A DNA stretch of 5,335 nt from Chloroflexota bacterium (GTDB taxonomy: Bacteria > Chloroflexota > Anaerolineae > Thermoflexales > Thermoflexaceae): NCBI GenBank assembly GCA_030550075.1, contig JAUQQB010000222.1, forward strand, positions 1 to 5,335, in the 5' to 3' direction. The translations under genes were made by a program, and so were the position numbers. Positions 1 to 5,274 of the stretch are shown piece after piece; the stretch's first letter is position 1; every line of letters starts with the position of its first letter. The notes beneath the pieces are model-generated. The model had not been told where the DNA came from. It saw only the letters and a list, made by a program, of their open reading frames with translations, and did no database searches.

Positions 1-77
1 GGGGGAGAAAGGAGGGTGGGGCCCTTCCGCCGCTTCGCGGGAGCTCCAAACGGAATGTGGCCCGGCTGAATAGTTAC
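1..77. mobile_element. possible end of an IS66-like insertion sequence (element lying to the left)
   Basis: Read on the minus strand from position 77, the sequence begins GTAACTATTCAGCC. IS66-family terminal inverted repeats characteristically start with GTAA, and the element would extend leftwards out of the window. Under that reading, the bases from 78 on (gttcacag) would be one copy of an 8-bp target duplication. No transposase is visible, the other end is outside the window, and the motif is short, so this is a recollection-based guess. Positions 1-60 otherwise show only GC-rich sequence with a small CCGC/GCGG hairpin near 30-40. Confidence 0.22.
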
Positions 78-87
78 GTTCACAGAT

Positions 88-123
88 AAAAGACGCGGGG
101 AGGAATCCTCTCCTCCCCGCGTC
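88..123 (-). terminator. rho-independent terminator, minus strand
   Basis: Positions 92-104 pair perfectly with 111-123 (13 bp, very GC-rich, 6-nt loop). On the minus strand the hairpin is followed directly by TTTTATCT (positions 91 down to 84), a short U-tract. On the plus strand no T-run follows, so it points leftward. It most likely ends transcripts arriving from rpmF, about 200 nt upstream, with the structured spacer in between forming the 3' untranslated region. Confidence 0.65.
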
Positions 124-180
124 GATTCCTCTATCTGATTAGAAGTTAGGACATGAAGGCTTATGGGGAGAGAGAGTGGT

Positions 181-239
181 CCCTCCTTTCTTCTCTCCAC
201 GGCCCTAAGGGCCGCAGGGAGGGAGAGAAGGGAGGAGGG
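181..239. repeat. long imperfect inverted repeat (purine/pyrimidine arms)
   Basis: The pyrimidine-rich arm at 181-198 pairs with the purine-rich arm at 222-239, allowing two G-U pairs. Inside it sits a second stem, CGGCCC/GGGCCG (200-205 with 209-214), closing on a TAA loop. The whole 59-nt segment can fold as one long interrupted hairpin in the rpmF 3' region. No U-tract follows on either strand, so it is not a standard terminator. It resembles the dispersed GC-rich palindromes of many bacterial intergenic regions, or an RNA-stabilising 3' structure. Copy number in the genome is unknown. Confidence 0.55.
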
Positions 240-241
240 GC

Positions 242-257
242 GGGGCCCAAAGGCCCC
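242..257. other. small GC hairpin
   Basis: GGGGCC (242-247) pairs with GGCCCC (252-257) around a CAAA loop. It lies between the rpmF stop codon and the longer inverted repeat. No T-tract follows on either strand. It is probably part of a structured 3' untranslated region of rpmF. Confidence 0.35.
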
Positions 258-320
258 CGAAAACCTCCAAATTGAAGGTGAAGGGGAACTCGCACCATTG
301 GTGATCTAAACTAAGGCCTT

Positions 321-509
321 TCATGAGCGTCCTTCGCCTTCCAGGACCTGCACGCCCCGATAAGTCCCACAATGTGGGCAGACGTGATGCGGGAGGATCC
401 GGTTCTTGCAGCGGGGGCAAAGCACCAGATTCGGGCGTTGAAGTGCATCATGCGCCCGGCGCATCCCCCGTCGTGTCCGGGTTACCCGACGCTTCGGCAA
501 TGCACCCAT
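321..509 (-). CDS. rpmF: 50S ribosomal protein L32
   Basis: The 62-residue product is a structural component of the large ribosomal subunit. It starts with the L32 signature MGALPKRRVTRTRRGMRRAH (residues 1-20), corresponding to the MAVPKRR...RRAH motif of the family. It has a complete zinc ribbon with cysteines at 31, 34, 44 and 47 (CPRC...CPHC), so this is the zinc-binding form, not the Cys-free paralogue. Length is normal. The ATG at 507-509 is fixed by the N-terminal motif and an excellent Shine-Dalgarno just upstream. It is transcribed away from the rmlD operon. The usual upstream partner (YceD/DUF177) and downstream fatty-acid genes (plsX, fabH) are absent here, so rpmF appears as a single gene or follows only a small ORF. 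Identity is very secure. Confidence 0.97.
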   Translation of the reverse strand: MGALPKRRVTRTRRGMRRAHDALQRPNLVLCPRCKNRILPHHVCPHCGTYRGVQVLEGEGRS

Positions 510-513
510 CGGA

Positions 514-523
514 GATCACCTCC
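514..523 (-). promoter_or_regulatory. ribosome-binding site of rpmF
   Basis: On the minus strand GGAGGTGATC is complementary over ten bases to the conserved 16S rRNA 3' end (GATCACCTCC). GGAGG is followed by nine bases and then the rpmF ATG. This is an unusually complete Shine-Dalgarno, fits a highly expressed ribosomal protein, and fixes the start at 509. Confidence 0.85.
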
Positions 524-659
524 TCTACCAATGCTGGAATTGCTGGATTGCAAACCTGGAGATTGGGATGAAGACGGACGGTGGAGTTGCATCACCCAGT
601 CACTTCCCTCCCAGCGCAGTTTTTCAACGGCTGGGGAAGGACCCAGGTAGCAAGCCACA

Positions 660-827
660 TTATCTTATAGTAAACGAGAGCAAGAGGAATCGCAACCTTT
701 CTGGGTTAGGAGGGTTTATCCAAGGTTCATCCTCAATGAACCTCCCCCGGAGTCTTTCCAGGGAGAGGGGTCCAGCCTTCTCCGTTAAGACCCTCACGAC
801 CAAAGAGGAACCCGTTTTCAAGAACAT
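660..827 (-). CDS. possible 55-residue small protein upstream of rpmF
   Basis: An ATG at 825-827 (minus strand) opens 55 codons ending in TAA at 660-662. A good Shine-Dalgarno, TAGGAAG, lies five bases before the ATG. The peptide starts MFLKTGSSLVVRVLTEK and ends in a Leu/Phe-rich, basic tail (RLRFLLLSFTIR); its middle is charged and proline-bearing (FIEDEPWINPPNP). I recognise no family, and it is not DUF177, the common rpmF neighbour. In-frame upstream sequence reaches a TAG within four codons, so it is not the tail of a longer open frame. Third-position GC is clearly lower than in the neighbouring genes, which argues for a non-coding or acquired stretch. It could be a leader peptide, a remnant of a decayed gene, or chance. 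Confidence 0.27.
   Translation of the reverse strand: MFLKTGSSLVVRVLTEKAGPLSLERLRGRFIEDEPWINPPNPERLRFLLLSFTIR
667..695 (-). promoter_or_regulatory. candidate sigma-70-type promoter for rpmF
   Basis: On the minus strand TTGCGA (695-690) and TACTAT (672-667) are separated by exactly 17 bases; each matches four of six positions of the TTGACA/TATAAT consensus. Further AT-rich alternatives follow at once (TATAAG at 669-664, GATAAT at 664-659). Initiation here would give an rpmF leader of roughly 130-145 nt. It overlaps the end of the possible small ORF, so the two calls are in some tension. Confidence 0.35.
723..743. other. perfect 8-bp hairpin in the spacer
   Basis: AGGTTCAT (723-730) pairs perfectly with ATGAACCT (736-743) around a 5-nt loop. 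No T-run follows on either strand, so it is not a terminator. On the minus strand it lies inside the possible small ORF. Being symmetrical, it could also be an operator-like protein-binding site; nothing else in the sequence settles this. Confidence 0.35.
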
Positions 828-832
828 CGTTG

Positions 833-861
833 CTTCCTACAGCCCGGAGAGCCGTAGGAAG
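833..861 (-). promoter_or_regulatory. hairpin enclosing the small ORF's Shine-Dalgarno
   Basis: CTTCCTAC (833-840) and GTAGGAAG (854-861) form a perfect 8-bp stem with a 13-nt loop. In a minus-strand transcript the 3' arm reads GUAGGAAG, which is the ribosome-binding site for the ATG at 827. Folding would hide that site, an arrangement typical of translational control. The pairing is directly visible; regulation is inference and depends on the small ORF being real. Confidence 0.4.
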
Positions 862-885
862 GGGGAGGGTGGGCGAATAGGGGGG
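861..885 (+). other. G-quadruplex motif upstream of the rmlD promoter
   Basis: Four G-tracts of at least three (861-865, 867-869, 871-873, 880-885) are separated by loops of 1, 1 and 6 bases. This satisfies the standard intramolecular G4 pattern, and the two single-base loops predict a stable fold. It lies about 22 bp upstream of the TATAAT box. A second G4-type run with five tracts lies at 217-245 in the purine arm of the inverted repeat. Function is unknown. Confidence 0.45.
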
Positions 886-907
886 CCCCTTCTGCTTCCG
901 TTCGCCT

Positions 908-913
908 TATAAT
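908..913 (+). promoter_or_regulatory. -10 box (TATAAT) for the rmlD operon
   Basis: A perfect TATAAT occurs 35 bases before the rmlD ATG in otherwise GC-rich sequence. This would place the transcript start near 920 and give a leader of about 30 nt. No good TTGACA-like -35 is seen at 16-18 bp spacing (that stretch is GGGGCCCCT), so the promoter may be weak or activator-dependent. Confidence 0.5.
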
Positions 914-937
914 TTCAAGCGCAGATCTCGCTCTTTT

Positions 938-945
938 AGAGGAAG
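938..945 (+). promoter_or_regulatory. ribosome-binding site of rmlD
   Basis: AGAGGAAG ends three bases before the ATG at 949; its GAGG core is about six bases away. The preceding CTCT (931-934) can pair with AGAG (938-941), giving only a small, probably unimportant hairpin. Confidence 0.55.
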
Positions 946-948
946 TTT

Positions 949-1797
949 ATGCGGATCCTGATCACCGGAGCAGGAGGGCAGCTGGGGCGGGCCTTGCAGG
1001 AAGCTCTGACGCTTCACATGTTGATCCCGCTGGCCCGCACGGATCTGGATATCACGGATCGGGCGGCAGTCTTCCGAGCGATCCTCCGCCGTCGGCCCGA
1101 CGGGGTTGTCCACGCCGCAGCGATGACCGATGTGGACGGCTGCGCGCGAGATCCGGAGCGGGCCTTCCGAGTGAATGCTCTGGGCACCCAGACCGTGGCG
1201 ATGGCATGCGCAGCCGTCGGGGCGGCGATGGTTTACATCAGCACCAATGAGGTATTCGATGGGACTAAAGCAGAGCCGTATCTGGAGTTCGATCCTCCCA
1301 ATCCGATCAATCCCTACGGTCGCAGCAAGTGGGCAGGCGAGTGGTTTGTCTCCCATCTGCTCCGTCGTTTCTACATCGTCCGGACGGCATGGGTCTTCGG
1401 TCCGGGCGGCAATCACTTCGTTCGCAAGATCCTCCAGCGGGCCGACGAGCAGGGGACCCTCCGGGTGGTGCACGATGAGGTAGGTTCGCCCAGCTACACC
1501 CGGGATGTGGCGGCGGCGATCGCCCGCCTGATTGAGACGGGAGCCTATGGGATCTATCATTTCGTCAACGAAGGGATGTGCTCCCGCTATGAGTATGCCG
1601 TGGAAATCCTCCGCCGGACCGGCCGGTCACACATCCCGGTGACCCCCATCTCCCTGGCGGAGTTCCCCCGGCCCTCCCGGGTTCCTCCTTTCACCCCTCT
1701 GCGCAATCTGTGTGGGGCATCCCTCGGGATCACCCTGCGTCCGTGGCCGGAGGCCCTGCAGGCCTACCTGGCGGAAGAAGGATGGCTGGTCGCATGA
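949..1797 (+). CDS. rfbD: dTDP-4-dehydrorhamnose reductase (RmlD/RfbD family)
   Basis: This 282-residue extended short-chain dehydrogenase most likely reduces dTDP-4-dehydro-L-rhamnose to dTDP-L-rhamnose with NAD(P)H, the last step of activated rhamnose synthesis in the cytoplasm. Visible motifs are the Rossmann loop GAGGQLG (7-13), DLDITD (32-37), HAAAMTDVD (55-63), the catalytic Thr99 in STNEVFDG, YGRSK with Tyr123 and Lys127, RTAWVFG (145-151) and GSPSYTRD (179-186). Length matches the family, and the start is supported by the nucleotide-binding motif and an AGAGGAAG site. The usual STDYVFDG motif reads STNEVFDG here; the catalytic Thr/Tyr/Lys triad is intact. rmlA, rmlB and rmlC are not adjacent, so the other steps must be encoded elsewhere or the substrate may be a related sugar nucleotide. 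The gene leads a plus-strand operon and overlaps the next gene. Confidence 0.88.
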   Translation: MRILITGAGGQLGRALQEALTLHMLIPLARTDLDITDRAAVFRAILRRRPDGVVHAAAMTDVDGCARDPERAFRVNALGTQTVAMACAAVGAAMVYISTNEVFDGTKAEPYLEFDPPNPINPYGRSKWAGEWFVSHLLRRFYIVRTAWVFGPGGNHFVRKILQRADEQGTLRVVHDEVGSPSYTRDVAAAIARLIETGAYGIYHFVNEGMCSRYEYAVEILRRTGRSHIPVTPISLAEFPRPSRVPPFTPLRNLCGASLGITLRPWPEALQAYLAEEGWLVA

Positions 1798-2747
1798 GCG
1801 AGCCGCTGATCTCGGTGATCATCCCCAACTGGAATGGCGCGGCCCATCTCCCGACCTGCCTGGAGGCTTTGCGCCGCCAGACCTATGCTCGCCGGGAAGT
1901 GATCGTAGTGGATAACGGCTCCATGGATGATTCCCTCCGGATCCTCGCGCGTTACCCGGAGGTTCGGATCCTGGCCCTGGGATCCAACCGGGGGTTCGCG
2001 GGGGCCGTCAACGCCGGGATCCGCGTTGCCCTCGGGGAAATCATGGTTCTTCTGAACAATGATACGGAAGTCTCCCCCACCTGGCTGGAGGCGCTGGCGG
2101 CGGCCTTTGAACGTCATCCAGACGCTGGGCTTCTCGCTTCCAAGATCCTCCTATTCGATCGCCGGAACGTCTTCCACTCCGCCGGGGATTACTATCGAGT
2201 GGATGGCATCCCGGGGAACCGCGGGGTCTGGGAACAGGACATCGGCCAATATGATCACGAGGAAGAGGTGTTCTCCGCCTGTGGAGCGGCAGCTGCCTAT
2301 CGGCGGGACCTCTTTCACGACATTGGGCTCTTCGATGAGGACTTTTTTTATTCGTGCGAGGATGTGGATCTGGCCTGGCGGGCGCAGATCGCCGGATGGA
2401 ACTGCTGGTATGTCCCGACGGCAGTGGTCTATCATAAGCTGAGCGCCACCGGCGGCGGCCCGACGGCCAGTTTTTATGATGGGCGCAACTTCATTTATCT
2501 CATCGCCAAAGATTACCCGGCGGGATTGCTGCGGCGGTTCTGGCCACAGATTTTACGCGCCCAGTTCCGAATCGCCGGGAAGGCGTTCCAGGCATGGCGG
2601 GGAGCGGCGGCGCGGGCCCGGCTGCGGGGGATGCTGGTGGGCCTCCTCACTTGGCCCCGCGTGGCCCGCAAACGGTCCCAGGTCTTCACCCGCCGTCGTC
2701 GTTCGGATGAGGCCTTGTTAGAGCGGCTGAGTTCCAAAACGGATTGA
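1794..2747 (+). CDS. GT2-family glycosyltransferase, rhamnosyltransferase-like
   Basis: The 317-residue protein has a GT-A fold of family GT2 (COG1216/WbbL-like), which moves a sugar from a nucleotide donor to a surface glycan or lipid carrier at the inner membrane face. Motifs are SVIIPNWNG (7-15), VVDNGSMDDS (38-47), NRGFAGAVNAG (65-75), the metal/donor-binding LLNNDTEV (86-93), the acceptor-side CEDVDLAWRAQIAGW (188-202) containing the likely catalytic acid pair Glu189-Asp190, and YHKLSATGG (213-221). The C-terminal third is basic and amphipathic, as is common for peripheral membrane binding. The ATG overlaps the rfbD stop (ATGA), with a GAAGGA site about 11 bases upstream. An in-frame ATG 12 bases earlier is too close to that site, and upstream extensions only read through rfbD. 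Coupling to rfbD suggests L-rhamnose as donor; this is inference, since GT2 sequence alone does not fix the sugar. Confidence 0.87.
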   Translation: MSEPLISVIIPNWNGAAHLPTCLEALRRQTYARREVIVVDNGSMDDSLRILARYPEVRILALGSNRGFAGAVNAGIRVALGEIMVLLNNDTEVSPTWLEALAAAFERHPDAGLLASKILLFDRRNVFHSAGDYYRVDGIPGNRGVWEQDIGQYDHEEEVFSACGAAAAYRRDLFHDIGLFDEDFFYSCEDVDLAWRAQIAGWNCWYVPTAVVYHKLSATGGGPTASFYDGRNFIYLIAKDYPAGLLRRFWPQILRAQFRIAGKAFQAWRGAAARARLRGMLVGLLTWPRVARKRSQVFTRRRRSDEALLERLSSKTD

Positions 2748-2801
2748 CCTCCCTTCCGCTTCAAGCGACAATTCCTAACTAACCTCTGCTTGGGAGCGAT
2801 C

Positions 2802-4190
2802 ATGCGTCGAATATGGGTGGTGTTGTTGATGATGATCGTGCTGACCTGCAGCGCTGGGGCCATTGCGTTGGTCTGGTCTGTGGCCCGGGTAGCTCCCTCG
2901 CCCTCTCCACGACCGACGGCAACCGTTCCATCGCCAGTCGTGACCCTTTCTCCATCTACCCCCTCACCCTCCTCCACCCGTATGCCACCTGTGGGAACCG
3001 CCACTCCGGATCTGGGGGTTTTCGATGGGATTGCCCGGATGGTGGAAGGGCTCCGGGAGCTGCGGGCGACCGGGCCTTACACGCGCGCTCTGATGACGCA
3101 GGCGGAGTTGCGGGCGTATCAGGAGAAGGAGTTCGAGAAGGATTACACGCCGGAGGAAGCCCGGCAGGACACCCTCACCCTGGCCGCCTTCGATCTGTTG
3201 CCGCGAGATTTCAATCTGCGCGAGTTCCTTCTCGATCTTTACACGGAGCAGATCGCTGGCTTCTACGATCCAGACACCAAACAGTTCTTTGTGATCAGCG
3301 AGCAGGAGCGGCCGGGGATCCTGGAGCGGGTAACCTTCGCCCACGAATACACGCATCTTCTCCAGGATCAGCATTTCGACCTCGTCGCGCTCGGGTTTAC
3401 AGATGATGAGAGCAAGCGTCCGAAGGATGTCGACGATGATGCGATGCTCGCCCGGCGGGCGCTGGTGGAGGGGGATGCCACTCTCACCCAGCTGCTCTAT
3501 CTGAACCATCTCTCCCGCGCCGAGCAACGGGAATGGCTGGAGGCCGCCCAGCGTCAGCCCAGCGAGGTCTTCGACCGCGCCCCCCGGGTGATCCGTGAGG
3601 AGCTGACCTTCCCCTATGACGCCGGCTTTGTATTCGTTCAGGCTCTGTATGAGCGAGGGGGCTGGGATAGGATCAACGCCGCCTTCCGGGATCCGCCGGC
3701 TTCCACCGAGCAGATCATGCATCCGGAGAAGTTTTTCAGCCGGGAACGGCCTATCCGGGTGACCCTTCCCCCGCTCACCGATACCCTGGGAAGCGGCTGG
3801 CAACTGGTCGATGAGAACGTTCTGGGGGAGTTCTTCCTGCGGGTTTATCTGGAAGAGCGGCTTTCCGCATCCCGGGCGGAAGAGGCGGCCGCCGGATGGG
3901 GCGGGGATCGCTATGCGGTGTATGTGAATGAGGCGGCCGGCCAGGATCTGCTGGTGCTCGCAGTGGCCTGGGATAACGAAACGGAGGCTCGGGAGTTCGT
4001 GGAGGCTTACCGGGCCTACGCAACGGATCGTTATGGGGGAGATCCAGTTCGCGAGGCCGAGGGCCAGGCTCTCTGGGTGGGAGAAGACGTGTTGTGGCTG
4101 GAACGGAGCGGGACGGATACGCTGATCCTCCGCGGGCCCAGCGAGGGCGTAGTGGCGCGGGTCCGCAGCCGCATCTCATGGCCCCGTTGA
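2802..4190 (+). CDS. membrane-anchored or secreted HExxH zinc metallopeptidase, substrate unknown
   Basis: The 462-residue protein starts with a basic residue pair and a hydrophobic segment (about 4-28), acting as signal peptide or membrane anchor. A Pro/Ser/Thr-rich linker (31-69) follows, and then an extracytoplasmic domain. The zinc motif HEYTH is at 181-185 within FAHEYTHLLQDQHFDL, and EGDA (223-226) offers Glu223 as a likely third ligand, a gluzincin-like arrangement. Later conserved-looking blocks are FPYDAG (270-275), STEQIMHPEKF (301-311) and WGGDRY (366-371). I know such proteins as uncharacterised putative metallopeptidases common in Chloroflexota; no substrate is established. C16 does not sit in a convincing lipobox. 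I chose the ATG at 2802, preceded by GGGAG, over the in-frame TTG at 2790. It lies 54 nt after the glycosyltransferase and 10 nt before the dehydratase. A role in surface or envelope maintenance is plausible but unproven. Confidence 0.82.
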   Translation: MRRIWVVLLMMIVLTCSAGAIALVWSVARVAPSPSPRPTATVPSPVVTLSPSTPSPSSTRMPPVGTATPDLGVFDGIARMVEGLRELRATGPYTRALMTQAELRAYQEKEFEKDYTPEEARQDTLTLAAFDLLPRDFNLREFLLDLYTEQIAGFYDPDTKQFFVISEQERPGILERVTFAHEYTHLLQDQHFDLVALGFTDDESKRPKDVDDDAMLARRALVEGDATLTQLLYLNHLSRAEQREWLEAAQRQPSEVFDRAPRVIREELTFPYDAGFVFVQALYERGGWDRINAAFRDPPASTEQIMHPEKFFSRERPIRVTLPPLTDTLGSGWQLVDENVLGEFFLRVYLEERLSASRAEEAAAGWGGDRYAVYVNEAAGQDLLVLAVAWDNETEAREFVEAYRAYATDRYGGDPVREAEGQALWVGEDVLWLERSGTDTLILRGPSEGVVARVRSRISWPR

Positions 4191-4195
4191 GGGAA
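4189..4195 (+). promoter_or_regulatory. ribosome-binding site of the dehydratase, overlapping the previous stop
   Basis: GAGGGAA shares two bases with the TGA stop of the metallopeptidase and leaves five bases before the ATG at 4201. This selects 4201 over the in-frame ATGs at 4207 and 4228. It implies that ribosomes finishing the upstream gene pass over the start region, so the two genes are probably translationally coupled. Confidence 0.65.
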
Positions 4196-4200
4196 CAACC

Positions 4201-5199
4201 ATGGAAATGCCGCCGTATGCACCTTCCATGGCGCAGATCCTGCATGCTTCCCGGATTTTGCGACGGGTGTTTCCAGCAACCCCGTTGCGGACGTTCCCGG
4301 TGTTCAATCGCATGCTGGGGAGCGAGGTCTGGTTGAAGCTCGAAGCCTGGCAGCCGACCGGCTCGTTTAAGGTTCGTGGGGCGCTGGCCCGACTGGCGCA
4401 TCTGACCCCTGAAGAGCAGGCGCGAGGAGTGGTCACTGCTTCCGCGGGCAACCATGGCCTGGCGGTGGCTTTCGTCGCCCGGCTATTGGGCGGAATCCCC
4501 ACCACGGTCTTCGTGCCGGAAACTGCGGCGCGAAATAAGATCCGAGCCCTGGGGAGCCTCGAGGTCTCCTTGAAACTAATTGGCCGGAGCTATGAGGAAG
4601 CTCATGAAGCTGCGCAGGCCTTCGCGGCCTCAACCGGCGCATGCTACGTCCACGCTTACGAGGATCCCTGGGTGGTGGCTGGACAGGGGACGATCGCGCT
4701 GGAGATCCTGGAAGAGCTTCCGCAGGCGGATGCCGTGCTGGTGCCGGTGGGGGGAGGCGGGTTAATCAGTGGGATCGCAACGGTCTATCATGCCCTGTCC
4801 CCACAGACCCGGATCATCGGGGTGCAGACCGAAGCTTCCCCGGCTCTGGCCGCCTCATTACGGGATGGGAAGCTTTACGCCGATTATCCGGCGGGCCCGA
4901 CGCTGGCGGACGGCCTGGCGGGCGGCGTGGGGGGGCTGGCTTACCACTTGGCCCGTCAGGGAGCGATTCACGAGGTCGTGGTGGTCCGGGAGGAAACCCT
5001 TCTGCAGGCCATTGGGTTGCTGGCGGTGGAAGCCCATCTGATCGTGGAAGGATCCGGGGCGGTGGGCTTGGCGGCGCTTCTGGAGGATATGGAGCGCTGG
5101 AACGGGCGGCGCGTGGTTCTGATCCTCTCTGGTGGCAACCTGGATGGGGCGATCCTGCAACGGGCGGTGACCGCTTTCCTCGCTGGGAATCTCGAATAG
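4201..5199 (+). CDS. PLP-dependent threonine/serine dehydratase (fold type II)
   Basis: The 332-residue cytoplasmic enzyme probably deaminates L-threonine to 2-oxobutanoate, and/or L-serine to pyruvate. It has the complete fold-type II set: TGSFKVRGA with the PLP Schiff-base Lys57, SAGNHG (81-86), the phosphate-binding GGGGL (184-188), and SGGN (310-313) with Ser310 near the pyridine nitrogen. Length fits the short catabolic form: the C-terminal ACT regulatory domain of biosynthetic IlvA is absent, so isoleucine feedback is not expected. The segment PTLADGLAGGVGG (about 238-250) differs from the ADGIAV form common in threonine dehydratases, so serine racemase, hydroxyaspartate ammonia-lyase or the EutB-type dehydratase are alternatives that sequence reading cannot exclude. 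It is the last gene of the apparent operon, and its neighbours give no pathway clue. Confidence 0.85.
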   Translation: MEMPPYAPSMAQILHASRILRRVFPATPLRTFPVFNRMLGSEVWLKLEAWQPTGSFKVRGALARLAHLTPEEQARGVVTASAGNHGLAVAFVARLLGGIPTTVFVPETAARNKIRALGSLEVSLKLIGRSYEEAHEAAQAFAASTGACYVHAYEDPWVVAGQGTIALEILEELPQADAVLVPVGGGGLISGIATVYHALSPQTRIIGVQTEASPALAASLRDGKLYADYPAGPTLADGLAGGVGGLAYHLARQGAIHEVVVVREETLLQAIGLLAVEAHLIVEGSGAVGLAALLEDMERWNGRRVVLILSGGNLDGAILQRAVTAFLAGNLE

Positions 5200-5274
5200 T
5201 CTCCCTGTCTCGCGGAGATCCACCTCTCACGATTCATCCGGTCCCTTTCCTTGAGGAGGGCTTTAAAGGATGGT
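5200..5274 (+). other. 3' spacer after the dehydratase; no strong terminator
   Basis: TCTCC/GGAGA (5200-5204 with 5214-5218) and a bulged CCC-TCC/GGA-GGG hairpin (5243-5260, loop TTGA) are the only structures I see. The second is followed by CTTTA, a poor U-tract. Termination here would be weak or Rho-dependent. An ATG at 5270 with an AAAGG upstream opens a frame to the window end, but it runs into the repeat-like sequence and is not called as a gene. Confidence 0.35.

Larger units (their letters stand above)
510..948. other. 439-nt divergent intergenic spacer
   Basis: This spacer separates minus-strand rpmF from plus-strand rmlD. Long open frames exist on the plus strand (323-571, 372-650, 568-912), but none resembles a known family, and the first two run antisense to rpmF. 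What I can support inside it is listed separately: the rpmF ribosome-binding site, a weak candidate rpmF promoter, a possible 55-codon minus-strand ORF, two perfect 8-bp hairpins (723-743 and 833-861), a G-quadruplex motif and the TATAAT box before rmlD. The base composition is less GC-rich than the genes to the right. I recognised no riboswitch or T-box signature. Confidence 0.6.

Noticed and set aside
154..273. Short plus-strand ORF starting at ATG 154 behind TTAGGAC
   Set aside because: It is about 40 codons and is encoded mostly by the inverted repeat; Gly/Lys/Arg/Pro-rich low complexity suggests a by-product of the palindrome.
205..324. A 39-codon minus-strand ORF whose ATG overlaps the rpmF TGA stop (ATGA) with GAAGGA just upstream
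   Set aside because: It looks translationally coupled, but its reading frame runs straight through the GC hairpin and the long inverted repeat, and the peptide is low-complexity (Pro/Leu-rich end) with no recognisable family.
568..912. 114-codon plus-strand open frame in the divergent spacer
   Set aside because: It has no convincing ribosome-binding site and no recognisable motif, is Ser/Gly/Arg-rich at its end, and covers the hairpins, the G-quadruplex motif and the rmlD promoter.
907..1560. Long minus-strand open frame antisense to rmlD (and similar shadows under the other genes)
   Set aside because: These are shadow frames created by high GC at third codon positions; the plus-strand frame carries clear family motifs and the antisense translation does not.
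1710..1793. Extended N-terminus for the glycosyltransferase starting inside rmlD
   Set aside because: The added residues only read through the rmlD 3' end in another frame, while the GT2 domain begins right after the ATG at 1794, which has its own ribosome-binding site.
2748..2801. Possible internal promoter between the glycosyltransferase and the metallopeptidase
   Set aside because: The 54-nt gap contains only weak AT-rich stretches (around TAACTAA) without a paired -35/-10 arrangement; no terminator hairpin is seen either.
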